From contig NZ_JAESVP010000002.1 in assembly GCF_016765795.1 (NCBI RefSeq), forward strand, positions 1 to 64,000: DNA of 64,000 nt. The letters run 5' to 3'. Below are positions 55,538-64,000 of this stretch, piece by piece; within the stretch, counting starts at the first letter, position 1, and the number at the start of each line of letters is the position of its first letter. A program made the translations under genes and the position numbers. Origin of the DNA: Fuscibacter oryzae (GTDB lineage: Bacteria; Pseudomonadota; Alphaproteobacteria; Rhodobacterales; Rhodobacteraceae). The notes beneath the pieces are model-generated. The model was not told the DNA's origin. It saw only the letters and a program-made list of their open reading frames with translations, and made no database searches.

Positions 55538-56767
55538 ATGGATCACGCGTCGCCCAAAGCGGATAACCCGGCACAAACCCGCCCCTTCCGGCGGCAGGTG
55601 TTTTACCTGCCCGGATATGACCCGTTCCACCCCCGCCGCTACCGAGAGCTTTACCGCAAAGAGGCCAAGGCGCAGGCGGCTGTTTCGGGCTATGACATCG
55701 CGCTGCGGGCGCGAAAGGGCGACGGGCCTTACGGCTGGCATGTGACGGCGCGGATCGACGGGGCCGAATGCGTGACCGACATGCAGGTGCTGGTCTGGGC
55801 CGATATCGTCAAAGCCTCGATGGCGCATGGTGTCGGGGCGACCTATCTGCAATTGTTGCGCACGGTCTGGACCTATATCGCCACCGGCGCGCTGTTCCGG
55901 CTGATGCGGCTGCGCAAGGGGCCGATGATTGCGGCGCTGTACCCAGTGGCGTTTCTGCTGGGACAGTTGGCAATTGCACTGGTGGCGGGGATCGGGCTGG
56001 CGGCAGAGCTGGCGCATCTGATCCATTCGGCGGCAGGCTGGGTGGTGGGGCCGCCCTTGGTCTGGCTGATCCTGCGGGTATTCCGGCGCTGGGACCACAA
56101 GGTCTATGCCTATTACCTGATGCACGATTACGCCTATTCCGCGCAGGTTAGGGGGGCGACACCGCCCGAACTGGCGGCGCGGATGCGGGCGTTTCAGGGC
56201 CAGATTGCCACGGCGCTTGGTGGGAGCGCGGATGAGGTGCTGGTCATCGGCCATTCGTCGGGCGCGCACTTGGGCGTATCGATCCTGGCCGATCTGATCC
56301 GGCAGGGTCTGCCCGCGCAGGGGCCAGAGCTGTCGTTCCTGACCTTGGGGCAGGTGGTGCCGATGGTGTCTTTCCTGCCCGAAGCGCGGCAATTGCGCGG
56401 TGACCTTGCGTTTCTGTCGGCCAGCCAGGCGCTGACCTGGATCGACATTTCCGCCCCCGGCGATGGCTGCGCCTTTGCGCTATGCGACCCGGTCAGCGTG
56501 TCTGGCGTGGCCCCTGCGGGCAAACGCTGGCCGCTGGTTCTGTCGGCGGCTTTCACCCAAACCCTGTCGCCGGAGCGGTGGAAAGCCCTGCGTTGGCGTT
56601 TCTTTCGCCTGCATTTTCAGTATCTTTGCGCCTTTGACCGGCCCGGAGACTATGACTATTTCCAGATCACCGCCGGGCCGCAAACGCTGGCCCAGCGCTA
56701 TGCGGGCCGAGAGCCGTCGAAAAGCCGCATCGAAACCCCGCTTTCGGGCTATACCACAACCGCATGA
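55538..56767 (+). CDS. Alpha/beta-hydrolase-like protein with membrane segment
   Basis: 409 residues. It opens with RRQVFYLPGYDPFHPRRYRELYRKE, has a hydrophobic hairpin of two helices (about 128-180), and a soluble part with the nucleophile elbow GHSSGA (S240) typical of serine hydrolases. Candidate acid and His residues follow, but I cannot fix them. I do not recognise a named family. The stop overlaps the start of the downstream P450 gene (ATGA), so the two are coupled. A lipophilic ester or thioester substrate is plausible but unproven. Confidence 0.7.
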   Translation: MDHASPKADNPAQTRPFRRQVFYLPGYDPFHPRRYRELYRKEAKAQAAVSGYDIALRARKGDGPYGWHVTARIDGAECVTDMQVLVWADIVKASMAHGVGATYLQLLRTVWTYIATGALFRLMRLRKGPMIAALYPVAFLLGQLAIALVAGIGLAAELAHLIHSAAGWVVGPPLVWLILRVFRRWDHKVYAYYLMHDYAYSAQVRGATPPELAARMRAFQGQIATALGGSADEVLVIGHSSGAHLGVSILADLIRQGLPAQGPELSFLTLGQVVPMVSFLPEARQLRGDLAFLSASQALTWIDISAPGDGCAFALCDPVSVSGVAPAGKRWPLVLSAAFTQTLSPERWKALRWRFFRLHFQYLCAFDRPGDYDYFQITAGPQTLAQRYAGREPSKSRIETPLSGYTTTA

Positions 56768-58116
56768 CCCCGCCGAAACCCCAACCCCGGCCAGACCGCG
56801 TTTCGCTGTGGCGCTATCTGCGCCTGTTTCGCCAAGACATCCTGTCGGCGCAGCCCGCGCGGCTATACCGGGCGTGGATGGCAGAGTTTCGCACGCCCTT
56901 CTTTCGCAGCTATCTGTGCAATGATCCGGCGCTGGTGAACCGGGTCCTGGTGGAAAGCCCCGATGATTTCCCGAAATCGAACCGCATCCGCGCCGGGCTG
57001 GAGCCGTTGCTGGGCAATTCGGTCTTTGTGACGAACGGCGAGGTGTGGAAGCATCAGCGCCGCATCATCGACCCGGCGTTTGAAGGGGGGCGGTTGCGCG
57101 GCACCTTTCCCGCGATGCTGGCGGCGGGGCAGGCGGCTGTGGCGCGGATGGGGGCGGGCGTGGTTGAGGTGGAGGAGATGGCCAGCCACGCGGCCGCCGA
57201 TGTGATCTTTCGCACGCTGTTCTCGATTCCGATTGAGAATGAACTTGCCGCCCGCGTCTTCCACGAATTCCGCGCCTATCAGCGCAGCCAGCCGATCCTG
57301 AACCTTGCGGCCTTTCTGCCGCTGCCGCGTTGGTTTCCGCGCTTTCATCGACCGGCCACGCGGCGGGCGGCGGAGTCGATCCGCAGCCTGATCGCCCGGC
57401 TTTGCGCCGAACGGGCGGCCCAGATCGCCGCCGGAACCGCGCCCGATGATTTGGCGACCAAGATCATGACCACGCCCGACCCGCTGACCGGCCAGCGGTT
57501 CACCACGGCGGAAATGGTGGATCAGGTGGCAATCTTCTTTCTGGCCGGACACGAAACCTCTGCCTCGGCGCTGGCTTGGGCGCTGTATCTGTTGGCCAGC
57601 CATCCGCAGATACAGGACCGGGTGGCGGCAGAGGCGGCAACCCTGGGCGATGCACCCGATTTCGCCGCGATCACCCAGCTGAAGCTGACGCGCGATGTGT
57701 TCCGCGAGACGCTGCGCCTGTATCCGCCCGTGCCGATGATGGTGCGGCAGAACCGTTGCCCGGTGCATTTCCGGGGCCGCAGTATCGCGCCGGGTGGGCA
57801 GATTGTGATCTCGCCCTGGCACCTGCACCGCCATGAACGGCTGTGGCAGGCCCCTGACGACTTTGACCCCGACCGCTGGCAGACCGAAGCGGGCCGTGCA
57901 TCGGCTCGCGATGGCTTCATCCCGTTTTCGGCGGGCGCAAGGGTTTGCCCCGGCGCGGGCTTTGCCATGATCGAAGGGCCGCTGCTGCTGGCGCTGCTGG
58001 TGCGCGCGATGCGGTTTGCAGTCACCGAAACGCCGGTGCCGGTGGCGCATCTGACCGTGCGGGCGCGCGATGGCATCCGCTTGCATGCAGCGGCGCGCGC
58101 GGGTTTGATGCAATAG
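56764..58116 (+). CDS. Cytochrome P450
   Basis: A 450-residue heme monooxygenase, no signal or N-terminal helix. I-helix AGHETSAS, K-helix ETLRLYPP and the heme-binding loop FIPFSAGARVCPGAGFA with Cys395 are plain. Redox partners are not encoded nearby, so it presumably uses ferredoxin from elsewhere. Start overlaps the hydrolase gene. No known CYP family is assigned; the sequence looks like the CYP102/CYP4-like membrane-free bacterial group. A GntR regulator follows. Confidence 0.92.
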   Translation: MTPPKPQPRPDRVSLWRYLRLFRQDILSAQPARLYRAWMAEFRTPFFRSYLCNDPALVNRVLVESPDDFPKSNRIRAGLEPLLGNSVFVTNGEVWKHQRRIIDPAFEGGRLRGTFPAMLAAGQAAVARMGAGVVEVEEMASHAAADVIFRTLFSIPIENELAARVFHEFRAYQRSQPILNLAAFLPLPRWFPRFHRPATRRAAESIRSLIARLCAERAAQIAAGTAPDDLATKIMTTPDPLTGQRFTTAEMVDQVAIFFLAGHETSASALAWALYLLASHPQIQDRVAAEAATLGDAPDFAAITQLKLTRDVFRETLRLYPPVPMMVRQNRCPVHFRGRSIAPGGQIVISPWHLHRHERLWQAPDDFDPDRWQTEAGRASARDGFIPFSAGARVCPGAGFAMIEGPLLLALLVRAMRFAVTETPVPVAHLTVRARDGIRLHAAARAGLMQ

Positions 58117-58186
58117 GAATGCGGGCTTGCATCGCACGGCCCAGACGTCATAACTGTGCCCCGATCCTTTGATGCCGCAGGCCCCG

Positions 58187-58846
58187 ATGAACGCTGAAGA
58201 CCGCAAGATCCCCAGCCACGAACTGACCTATGTCCGCCTGCGCGACATGGTGCTGTTTGGCCATCTTGAACCCGGCCAGCCGGTGACGATTCAGGGCCTT
58301 GTCGGTGATCTGGAGGCGGGGATGACCCCGGTCCGAGAGGCGATCCGCCGCCTGACCGCCGAGGGTGCGCTGCTGCCGCAGGGCAACCGCCGCGTGACGG
58401 TGCCGCGGCTTACGGCGTCAACGCTGGAGCAACTGGCCTTCGCTCGTCTGACGATAGAGCCAAAGCTGGCCGAGTTGGCGGGCGCCCGGATGACGACCGC
58501 GCTGATTTCACGGCTGTCGGCGATTGACGATCAGGTCAATGCGGCAATCCGGGCCGGCGACATTTTCGGCTATCTGCAATCGAACCATGCCTTCCACTTT
58601 GCGCTTTATGAGGCATCAGAGGCAGCGGTTCTGGTGGATATGGCGCGGTCTTTGTGGCTGCGCTTTGGCCCGTCGTTGCGGGTGGTGGCTGGTTTGCCGG
58701 GGGCGAACAGCCTGACGGACAACCATGCCCATGCACTGGCTGCGATGCGCGCGGGCGATCTGGCGGGCGTGGTCGAGGCGATGCGCCGCGATATTGCCCA
58801 AGGGGTGGATCAGGTCCGCGCCGCTTTGGAAAGCGGCGCGGTCTGA
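58187..58846 (+). CDS. GntR-family regulator (FCD domain)
   Basis: 219 residues. Winged HTH (about 10-75: ELTYVRLRDMVLFGHLEPGQPVTIQGLVGDLEAGMTPVREAIRRLTAEG) and a helical FCD-type effector domain with possible metal ligands (NHAFHFALYEA, DNHAHALAAM). ATG 58187 is preferred over one at 58172. It may control the hydrolase-P450 pair just upstream, on the same strand; an acid ligand is typical of FadR/FCD regulators. Confidence 0.88.
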   Translation: MNAEDRKIPSHELTYVRLRDMVLFGHLEPGQPVTIQGLVGDLEAGMTPVREAIRRLTAEGALLPQGNRRVTVPRLTASTLEQLAFARLTIEPKLAELAGARMTTALISRLSAIDDQVNAAIRAGDIFGYLQSNHAFHFALYEASEAAVLVDMARSLWLRFGPSLRVVAGLPGANSLTDNHAHALAAMRAGDLAGVVEAMRRDIAQGVDQVRAALESGAV

Positions 58847-58868
58847 CGCCAAAAGCCGTGATCGGGGA

Positions 58869-59834
58869 TCACTTGATCGGCGTGCGGTACTGGATGCGGC
58901 GAACCGACCCGGTTTTCGACCGCATCAGAATGGTTTCCATCGTCACCCAACCCGGTTCGCGGCGGATGCCTTCAAGCAGTGACCCGCTGGTCACACCGGT
59001 TGCCGCAAAAATCACATCGCCGCGCACCAGATCGTCTCGGGTGTAAACCCGGTCGAAATTCACGATCCCGGCCTTTTTCGCCCGCGCGCGCTCGTCATCG
59101 TTGCGGAAGATCAGCTTGCCAAAGAATTGCCCGCCCATGCACTTCAGCGCAGCAGCAGCCAGCACCCCTTCGGGCGCGCCACCAGAGCCCATGTACATAT
59201 CAATGCCGGTCTGGTCGGGTTCGGCGCAATGCATCACGCCCGCAACATCGCCATCGGTGATCAGGCGGATCGCAGCGCCGGTGGAGCGGATTTCGGCGAT
59301 CAACTCCTCATGCCGGGGGCGGTCCAGCACGCAGACGGTGATGTCTTCGGTCGAACAACCCTTGGCGGCGGCAAGGGCCGAAACCCGTTCCGAAGGGGTC
59401 ATCGTCATGGTCACGGTGCCGGTCTTGAACCCCGGCCCGATGGCCAGTTTTTCCATGTAAACGTCGGGGGCGTGCAGCATCGTGCCACGCGGCGCCATGG
59501 CGATCACGGTCAGCGCGTTCGGCATGTCTTTGGCGGTCAGCGTGGTGCCTTCCAGCGGGTCCAGCGCGATGTCCACCGCCGGGCCTTTGCCGGTGCCGAC
59601 CTCTTCTCCGATGAACAGCATCGGGGCTTCGTCGCGCTCGCCTTCACCGATCACCACCACACCGGCGATATCCAAAAGGTTCAACTGGTCGCGCATGGCG
59701 TTGACGGCGGCCTGATCGGCGGCCTTTTCATCGCCCCGCCCGATCAGCTTGGCCGAGGCAAGGGCCGCCGCCTCGGACACGCGGGCCAGGCCCAGCGAAA
59801 GCAAACGGTCATGGAATTCAACGGCATCGGCCAT
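58869..59834 (-). CDS. glpX: Class II fructose-1,6-bisphosphatase
   Basis: A 321-residue enzyme that dephosphorylates fructose-1,6-bisphosphate in gluconeogenesis. The metal-binding DPLEGTT motif, IGEGERDEAPMLFIGE, and MGSGGAPEGVLAAAA are diagnostic of GlpX. ATG 59834. Lies downstream of hom with a 100-bp gap; hom-glpX is common in alphaproteobacteria. Confidence 0.95.
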   Translation of the reverse strand: MADAVEFHDRLLSLGLARVSEAAALASAKLIGRGDEKAADQAAVNAMRDQLNLLDIAGVVVIGEGERDEAPMLFIGEEVGTGKGPAVDIALDPLEGTTLTAKDMPNALTVIAMAPRGTMLHAPDVYMEKLAIGPGFKTGTVTMTMTPSERVSALAAAKGCSTEDITVCVLDRPRHEELIAEIRSTGAAIRLITDGDVAGVMHCAEPDQTGIDMYMGSGGAPEGVLAAAALKCMGGQFFGKLIFRNDDERARAKKAGIVNFDRVYTRDDLVRGDVIFAATGVTSGSLLEGIRREPGWVTMETILMRSKTGSVRRIQYRTPIK

Positions 59835-59934
59835 GGGAGCATCCTTGAAAATCACCTTGCTCACCCATAGCCGGGCAGGGCAGGCCGGGGCAAGCGTGGT
59901 GTCGCTAACGCCCCGGTGCAGGGACGATATTTCG

Positions 59935-61233
59935 TCAGACTTCCTCGATGCGGATCGCCACCGGGGCACCCACCAGCACGCCCGTCGCCGCAAAGCTGGA
60001 CATGGCATGCGCCACATCGGCGGGGGCGGCCTTGTGGGTGACGAACAGCACGATGGCGTCGTCATCTTCGGCGTCATGGCTGTTGATCTGGCGCATCTGG
60101 TCGATGGACACGCCCGCATCGCCCAGGGCGGTGGCGATCTTGGCCAAGGCGCCGGGTTTGTCCAGCAGGGTCATGCGCAGATACCACGGCGTCGGGTTTG
60201 CCGAACGCGCCGGAACCGCAGCGGCCAGCGTGGCGGCGGGCTGGCCAAAGGTCGGCAGGCGCAACCCGCGTGCAAGGTCGATCACATCGCCCATCACGGC
60301 GCTGGCGGTGGGGCCTTCGCCCGCGCCGGGGCCGCGCAGCACGATCTGGCCGACACTGTCGCCTTCCAGCACCACCATGTTCGTGCCGCCCTGCAACTGG
60401 CCCAAGGGGCTGGCGGCGGGCACAAGGCAGGGGGTCATGCGCTGTTCCAGGCCACGGCCCGTCATCTGCGCCACGCCCAACAGCTTGATCCGATAGCCCA
60501 TTTCGTCGGCCAACCGGATGTCGTCGATCGACACGTTGCCGATGCCTTCCAGTTCCACAGCATCAAAGGCCACTTGCGTGCCAAAGGCGATGGAGGAGAG
60601 CAGGCTGAGTTTGTGGCCCGCGTCGATGCCCCCCACGTCAAGGTTGGGGTCGGCCTCCAGATAGCCCAGCTGACGGGCCTCTTCGAACACGGTTTCATAG
60701 GGCAGACCAGCGCTTTGCATCCGGGTCAGGATGTAATTGCAGGTGCCGTTCATCACGCCCATGACGCGGCGCATCTTGTTGCCGGCCAGCCCCTCGGTCA
60801 GCGCCTTGATCACCGGAATGCCCCCGGCCACCGCAGCCTCGAACCGGATCACATGGCCCGCAGCCTCGGCCGCGAGGGCCAGCGCCTGACCGTGATGGGC
60901 CAAAAGGGCCTTGTTCGCCGTCACCACATCCTTGCCAGCGGCAATCGCCGCCTCGGTCGCGGCCTTGGCGGGGCCGTCATGACCGCCCATCACCTCGACA
61001 AACACATCCACATCGGGGCGTTTGGCCAGGGCGACAGGATCGGTTTCCCAAGCATAGCCCGACAGGTCGGCATCGCGGTTCTTTTTCGGATCACGCGCGG
61101 AAACGGCGGTGATCACCACCGGGCGGCCCGCGCGGGCGGCGATCAGATCGGCATGGCGCTGCACGATCTTGACGACGCCAATGCCCACCGTGCCAAGACC
61201 GGCAAGACCGATGCGAAGAGGTGCGGCGGACAT
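59935..61233 (-). CDS. hom: Homoserine dehydrogenase
   Basis: A 432-residue NAD(P)-dependent enzyme that reduces aspartate semialdehyde to homoserine, the branch to threonine and methionine. Rossmann motif GLAGLGTVGIGV (about 9-20), NGTCNYILTRM, the catalytic-Lys region of GYLEADPNLDVGGIDAGHKL, and a C-terminal ACT domain (about 350-430) for end-product control. ATG 61233. Transcribed toward glpX. Confidence 0.96.
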   Translation of the reverse strand: MSAAPLRIGLAGLGTVGIGVVKIVQRHADLIAARAGRPVVITAVSARDPKKNRDADLSGYAWETDPVALAKRPDVDVFVEVMGGHDGPAKAATEAAIAAGKDVVTANKALLAHHGQALALAAEAAGHVIRFEAAVAGGIPVIKALTEGLAGNKMRRVMGVMNGTCNYILTRMQSAGLPYETVFEEARQLGYLEADPNLDVGGIDAGHKLSLLSSIAFGTQVAFDAVELEGIGNVSIDDIRLADEMGYRIKLLGVAQMTGRGLEQRMTPCLVPAASPLGQLQGGTNMVVLEGDSVGQIVLRGPGAGEGPTASAVMGDVIDLARGLRLPTFGQPAATLAAAVPARSANPTPWYLRMTLLDKPGALAKIATALGDAGVSIDQMRQINSHDAEDDDAIVLFVTHKAAPADVAHAMSSFAATGVLVGAPVAIRIEEV

Positions 61234-61296
61234 GGTATTCTCCCGAAACTGTGCTGGGGTCTGTTAGCGGTTTGGCGTGGCCAAGGCAACGCAGGT

Positions 61297-61524
61297 TCAG
61301 GGATTGCGCAAGGCGTTCGCGCGGGCCTGAAGGGCGGCGGCTTCGGCATCAAGCGAGCCGGTCGGTGCCGCCGTGGTTATCGGCGCAGGCAGGGCCGAGG
61401 CGGGCAACAGCGCAGGCGTAGGGCCCGTGGGCGGGCCGCCAATGCCCAGTTTCGGCAGCGGGTTGCAGCCGGGCAGGGCAATCAGGGGGGCGATCAGGGC
61501 AAGGCGCAAGATACAAGGTGTCAT
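61297..61524 (-). CDS. Small lipoprotein of unknown function
   Basis: 75 residues. A lipoprotein signal ends in the lipobox LPGC (LIAPLIALPGCN), so Cys19 would be lipidated. The mature part is Pro/Ala-rich and ends AALQARANALRNP. The ATG at 61524 is preferred over one 8 codons upstream. Similar short lipoproteins lie upstream of hom in Rhodobacterales; no function is known. Confidence 0.7.
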   Translation of the reverse strand: MTPCILRLALIAPLIALPGCNPLPKLGIGGPPTGPTPALLPASALPAPITTAAPTGSLDAEAAALQARANALRNP

Positions 61525-61581
61525 GCCGATGATCCTACCCGAAAACACGGCGCGGGAAAGCCCCGCGCCGCGCCGATCCGC

Positions 61582-62493
61582 TTAATGGGCGGGCTTGATG
61601 AAGGTGCCGTTGCGCAGATCGCGCATCGCCTGATCCAGTTCGGCCTGGGTGTTCATCACAATCGGCCCGTGCCAGGCGACGGGTTCCTGTATCGGCGCCC
61701 CTGCCACCAGCAGAAAGCGCACGCCATTGTCGCCCGCCTGCACCACCACCTCATCGCCTGCGCCAAACTCAATCAGGGTCCGGTTGCCCGACAGATCACG
61801 GATGTTCAGCTCCTCTCCGGCCAGCTCTTTTTCCAGCAGCACCCCGCGCGGGTTGGCGGCATCGGCAAACTTGGCCGCACCGTCAAAGACATAGGCAAAG
61901 GCCTTGCGGCGGGTGTCGATGGCGAACCGCTTTTTGCGGCCAGCGGGAACAAAGATGTCCAGATACAGCGGGTCGGCGGCGATGCCATCAACCGGGCCGG
62001 TCTTGCCCCAGAAGCTGCCGGTGATCACCTTGACCACAACGCCGTCATCCTCAAGAATCTCTGGAATGTCGCGCGCCTTGACATCCTGATAGCGCGGCGC
62101 GGTCATTTTCAGGTCTTTGGGCAGGTTCGCCCAAAGCTGAAACCCGTGCATCTGGCCCTGCGCATTCCCCTTGGGCATTTCCTGATGCAGAATGCCGGAC
62201 CCTGCCGTCATCCATTGCACATCGCCGCCCTTCAGCGTGCCGCGATTGCCAAGGCTGTCACCATGATCGACCGATCCGGCCAGCACATAGGTGATCGTCT
62301 CGATCCCGCGGTGAGGGTGCCAGGGAAAGCCTGCCATATAGTCCGCGGGACGGTCGCCACGAAAATCGTCAAACAGCAGAAAGGGGTCCATCCGCTCTGG
62401 CTCGGCAAAGCCGAAGGCGCGGTGCAGGCGGACGCCAGCGCCCTCCATCGTCGGGCGGGCTCGGGTTTCAGAGGTTACAGGACGGATCGACAT
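61582..62493 (-). CDS. Pirin family protein (second copy type)
   Basis: A 303-residue double-cupin protein. First cupin with the iron-ligand pattern WHPHRGIETITYVLAG, HGDS, GSGILHQE. The opening PVTSETRARPTMEGAGVRLHRAFG matches the human-pirin-like subgroup, different from the pirin at 16579-17517. It is cytoplasmic. Possible roles are quercetin 2,3-dioxygenase or regulator. Confidence 0.9.
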   Translation of the reverse strand: MSIRPVTSETRARPTMEGAGVRLHRAFGFAEPERMDPFLLFDDFRGDRPADYMAGFPWHPHRGIETITYVLAGSVDHGDSLGNRGTLKGGDVQWMTAGSGILHQEMPKGNAQGQMHGFQLWANLPKDLKMTAPRYQDVKARDIPEILEDDGVVVKVITGSFWGKTGPVDGIAADPLYLDIFVPAGRKKRFAIDTRRKAFAYVFDGAAKFADAANPRGVLLEKELAGEELNIRDLSGNRTLIEFGAGDEVVVQAGDNGVRFLLVAGAPIQEPVAWHGPIVMNTQAELDQAMRDLRNGTFIKPAH

Positions 62494-62600
62494 GGGGCGC
62501 TCCTCTCGTTTGCGGTTAAGGCAAAGATAGGGGCGGTGGTCATATTGCCAACCGGCGATAGCAAGCGGTCAGCTGTGCGCGAACGCACAGCTAGGCGACA

Positions 62601-63164
62601 TCAGCCGCAGGCGACACCCGACATGCAGATTTTGGGCACAAAGCGCGGGCGGGTCACGATGAACTGCGAGACGTTATCCGCGCTGATGCCAACGTTGAAC
62701 GCCGGCACATAGGGCACCACCGTTTCAACGATCACCACATAGTCCCCATCCGACATTGCCGGGATCTTTGACTTGTAGCTTTGCAGCGTTGTGGTCGTCA
62801 GTGCGGGCAAATTCGTGCCCCCCGTGGTGCGCGACCAGTGAACCTGAAATTGTTGATTGGTTTGCGACCAGGTGACCGAGGTGACCCGGATCGACACATC
62901 CTGATTGCCGTCGATCAGCCGCTCCATCACCGAATCCATGCCGGTAATATAGGCATCGTTGATCGTGAGCATCTCGCGAGAGACCATGTCGGAAATCGTA
63001 TAAGAGGCTTTCTGAATGCGGTTGATCGACCGGAACGCATCCCAATACACAAACAGCCCCAGATAGGCCCAAAGCATGAAGGGCAGAACCAACACAGCCT
63101 CAGCCATGACGGTGCCCTGCTCGGAGCTGAAGTATTGTGCAAATCTGGCGCGGACTGTGTTCAT
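62601..63164 (-). CDS. TadE-like pseudopilin/pilus assembly protein
   Basis: 187 residues. A TadE-type N-terminus: charged leader, then EQGTVMAEAVLVLPFMLWAYLGLFVYWDAF, the E+hydrophobic segment used by prepilin-like proteins. The rest is a periplasmic domain with C-terminal cysteines (PKICMSGVACG). ATG 63164 is chosen; an in-frame TTG 4 codons upstream overlaps the previous stop. Last gene of the Tad cluster. Confidence 0.8.
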   Translation of the reverse strand: MNTVRARFAQYFSSEQGTVMAEAVLVLPFMLWAYLGLFVYWDAFRSINRIQKASYTISDMVSREMLTINDAYITGMDSVMERLIDGNQDVSIRVTSVTWSQTNQQFQVHWSRTTGGTNLPALTTTTLQSYKSKIPAMSDGDYVVIVETVVPYVPAFNVGISADNVSQFIVTRPRFVPKICMSGVACG

Positions 63165-63172
63165 GATACCAT

Positions 63173-63709
63173 TCAACTCGGTTCGGTCACATAGGCGGTG
63201 TTGCTGATCAGCGCGTAGCCACCCTTGCCATCAAGCTCCAGATAGGGGGCAAGGCCATAGGCTGGCAGGATCGCATCCTGAATGACGCAAATGCGCACAA
63301 GCATCACGTCGTTCTGCTGGCCGATCTGCAACGCTGTCACAGGGTTTACATCTTCCTCACGGTCCACGCAGGCGGCATCAGCGGTCGGGAACGACCAGGT
63401 TGTCGTGGAAATGCGCGTCATTTCGATGCTGATGTTCTTCTGGCAATCCAGCAGAATGACGCCACGGCTGCAAATTTCAGTTTTCAGCAATTCGGCTGTC
63501 GGGGCCAGATAATGCCCCAAACGCAGTTCCCTGACCGTCCGGTCCACGGCCTGATCCAGCATGATCGACCGCAGCATCAACAGCCCGCTTTCGAACGCCG
63601 AGGCGAAGACCAAAAGGATGATCGGCGCTGACAGCGCAAATTCAAGCGAGGCCGTGCCGTTCTGAGAGTTGCGGAAGGCCCGAAGACGCTTGCCGATAGC
63701 CCATATCAT
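63173..63709 (-). CDS. TadE-family pilus assembly protein
   Basis: 178 residues. The TadE motif NGTASLEFALSAPIILLVFASAFESGLLML lies at about 16-46, followed by a periplasmic domain with cysteines (EICSRGVILLDC, AACVDRE, VRICVIQ). Its start overlaps the stop of the TadG-like gene (ATGA) and its stop touches the next TadE-like gene, so all three are one operon. Confidence 0.83.
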   Translation of the reverse strand: MIWAIGKRLRAFRNSQNGTASLEFALSAPIILLVFASAFESGLLMLRSIMLDQAVDRTVRELRLGHYLAPTAELLKTEICSRGVILLDCQKNISIEMTRISTTTWSFPTADAACVDREEDVNPVTALQIGQQNDVMLVRICVIQDAILPAYGLAPYLELDGKGGYALISNTAYVTEPS

Positions 63710-64000
63710 TGTGTCAACCTCAACTGGCTGATGTTACTGGCAATTGCACGAAACGCGGTTTTGATCTGAAGCCCGGTGGCGTTGAAGTAATGCGCGGCCG
63801 AAGAGGCGCAGCCTGCGATCTGGGTCTGGCCGTTGGCCGGTGCCTCGAAGGCGATGCCGTAAACCGTCACACCCTGGTTCTTGATCGAGGTGCAGATTGT
63901 CTGAAGCTGGGTGTCCATCGTTGTGGTGGCCGTCTGCGTGCGCATGGCGGTCATGGTGTCATTATAAACCGTGGTGCGCGTCGAGGACGTGGTGCCCAAG
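63706..64000 (-). CDS. TadG-like pilus assembly protein, C-terminal part (cut by window edge)
   Basis: About 98 residues of the C-terminus are visible; the 5' end lies beyond the window. The fragment has the pattern of the end of a von Willebrand A-type domain: TMDTQLQTICTSIKNQGVTVYGIAFEAP, then CASSAAHYFNATGLQIKTAFRAIASNISQLRLTQ. TadG proteins carry an N-terminal helix and a vWA domain. Overlap with the TadE gene supports the call. Confidence 0.75.
   Translation of the reverse strand, partial: LGTTSSTRTTVYNDTMTAMRTQTATTTMDTQLQTICTSIKNQGVTVYGIAFEAPANGQTQIAGCASSAAHYFNATGLQIKTAFRAIASNISQLRLTQ

Noticed and set aside
59749-62712. Very long plus-strand reading frame (about 987 codons) opposite hom and the pirin gene
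   Set aside because: It is antisense to well-supported hom, lipoprotein and pirin genes. Its product is rich in Arg, His, Gly and Gln as expected from G/C-rich shadow frames, and it has no domain.

Overview
The window is high-GC, densely coded chromosomal DNA of an alphaproteobacterium, most likely Rhodobacterales (Rhodobacteraceae). The reasons are: an ALAS-type hemA closely matching the Rhodobacter enzyme (Lys248 in the expected place) with an FNR/FnrL-like box in front; a ChpT-type histidine phosphotransferase; the rplU-rpmA-GNAT-GNAT-obgE-proB-proA order; a Hint-domain protein; a VPLPA-CTERM protein; olsBA; hom-glpX; and a tad pilus locus. No photosynthesis genes, rRNA operon, prophage or CRISPR array is visible. 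This is essentially core genome with a few accessory islands.

Layout. 1-123: broken end of an IS3-family element. 0.2-9.3 kb: rhlE helicase, ALDH7-type aldehyde dehydrogenase, small outer-membrane barrel, conserved unknown, OsmC, prfC, Hint protein, atypical SDR. 9.4-14 kb: orphan Fe/polyamine-type ABC ATPase, a WYL regulator with a clear operator, tatABC coupled to a DUF815 ATPase. 14-21.3 kb: CNNM/CorC transporter-like protein, tRNA-Val, VPLPA-CTERM protein, pirin, DUF3883 nuclease-like protein, two identical tRNA-Asp genes, DUF1344 protein, GNAT, M20 dipeptidase. 21.3-25.7 kb: small secreted protein, hemA, rodZ-like gene, ispG. 25.7-36.5 kb: DsbA, aminotransferase, amidase, PBP1A (mrcA), prfB, rarD, desaturase, NUDIX, tRNA-Ser, DUF2059. 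36.5-45.4 kb: PEBP protein, AraC regulator, rplU-rpmA-GNAT-GNAT-obgE-proB-proA, TetR with operator and a two-TM target, chpT, DUF3553. 45.5-54.7 kb: olsBA (ornithine lipids), purQ, dctBD two-component pair, rne, tusA. 54.7-58.8 kb: ccdA, then an unnamed membrane hydrolase / cytochrome P450 / GntR cluster. 58.9-64 kb: glpX, hom, small lipoprotein, second pirin, and the 3' end of a Tad pilus operon (two TadE-like pseudopilins and a TadG-like tail cut by the window edge).

Functional themes are envelope building (mrcA, amidase, dsbA, tat, ols, tad), translation termination (prfB, prfC), tetrapyrrole and isoprenoid precursors (hemA, ispG), and amino-acid synthesis (proBA, hom). The items most worth a second look are: the uncharacterised hydrolase-P450-GntR cluster; a DctD-type regulator that lacks the GAFTGA sigma-54 loop; the DUF3883 nuclease-like gene beside duplicated tRNA-Asp genes; paired perfect AT-rich palindromes between proB and proA; a dispersed hairpin-plus-GATATTT intergenic element; and a histidine-rich insert in RNase E. 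I do not see a clearly new multi-gene system that can be proved from sequence alone. The P450 cluster is the best candidate.
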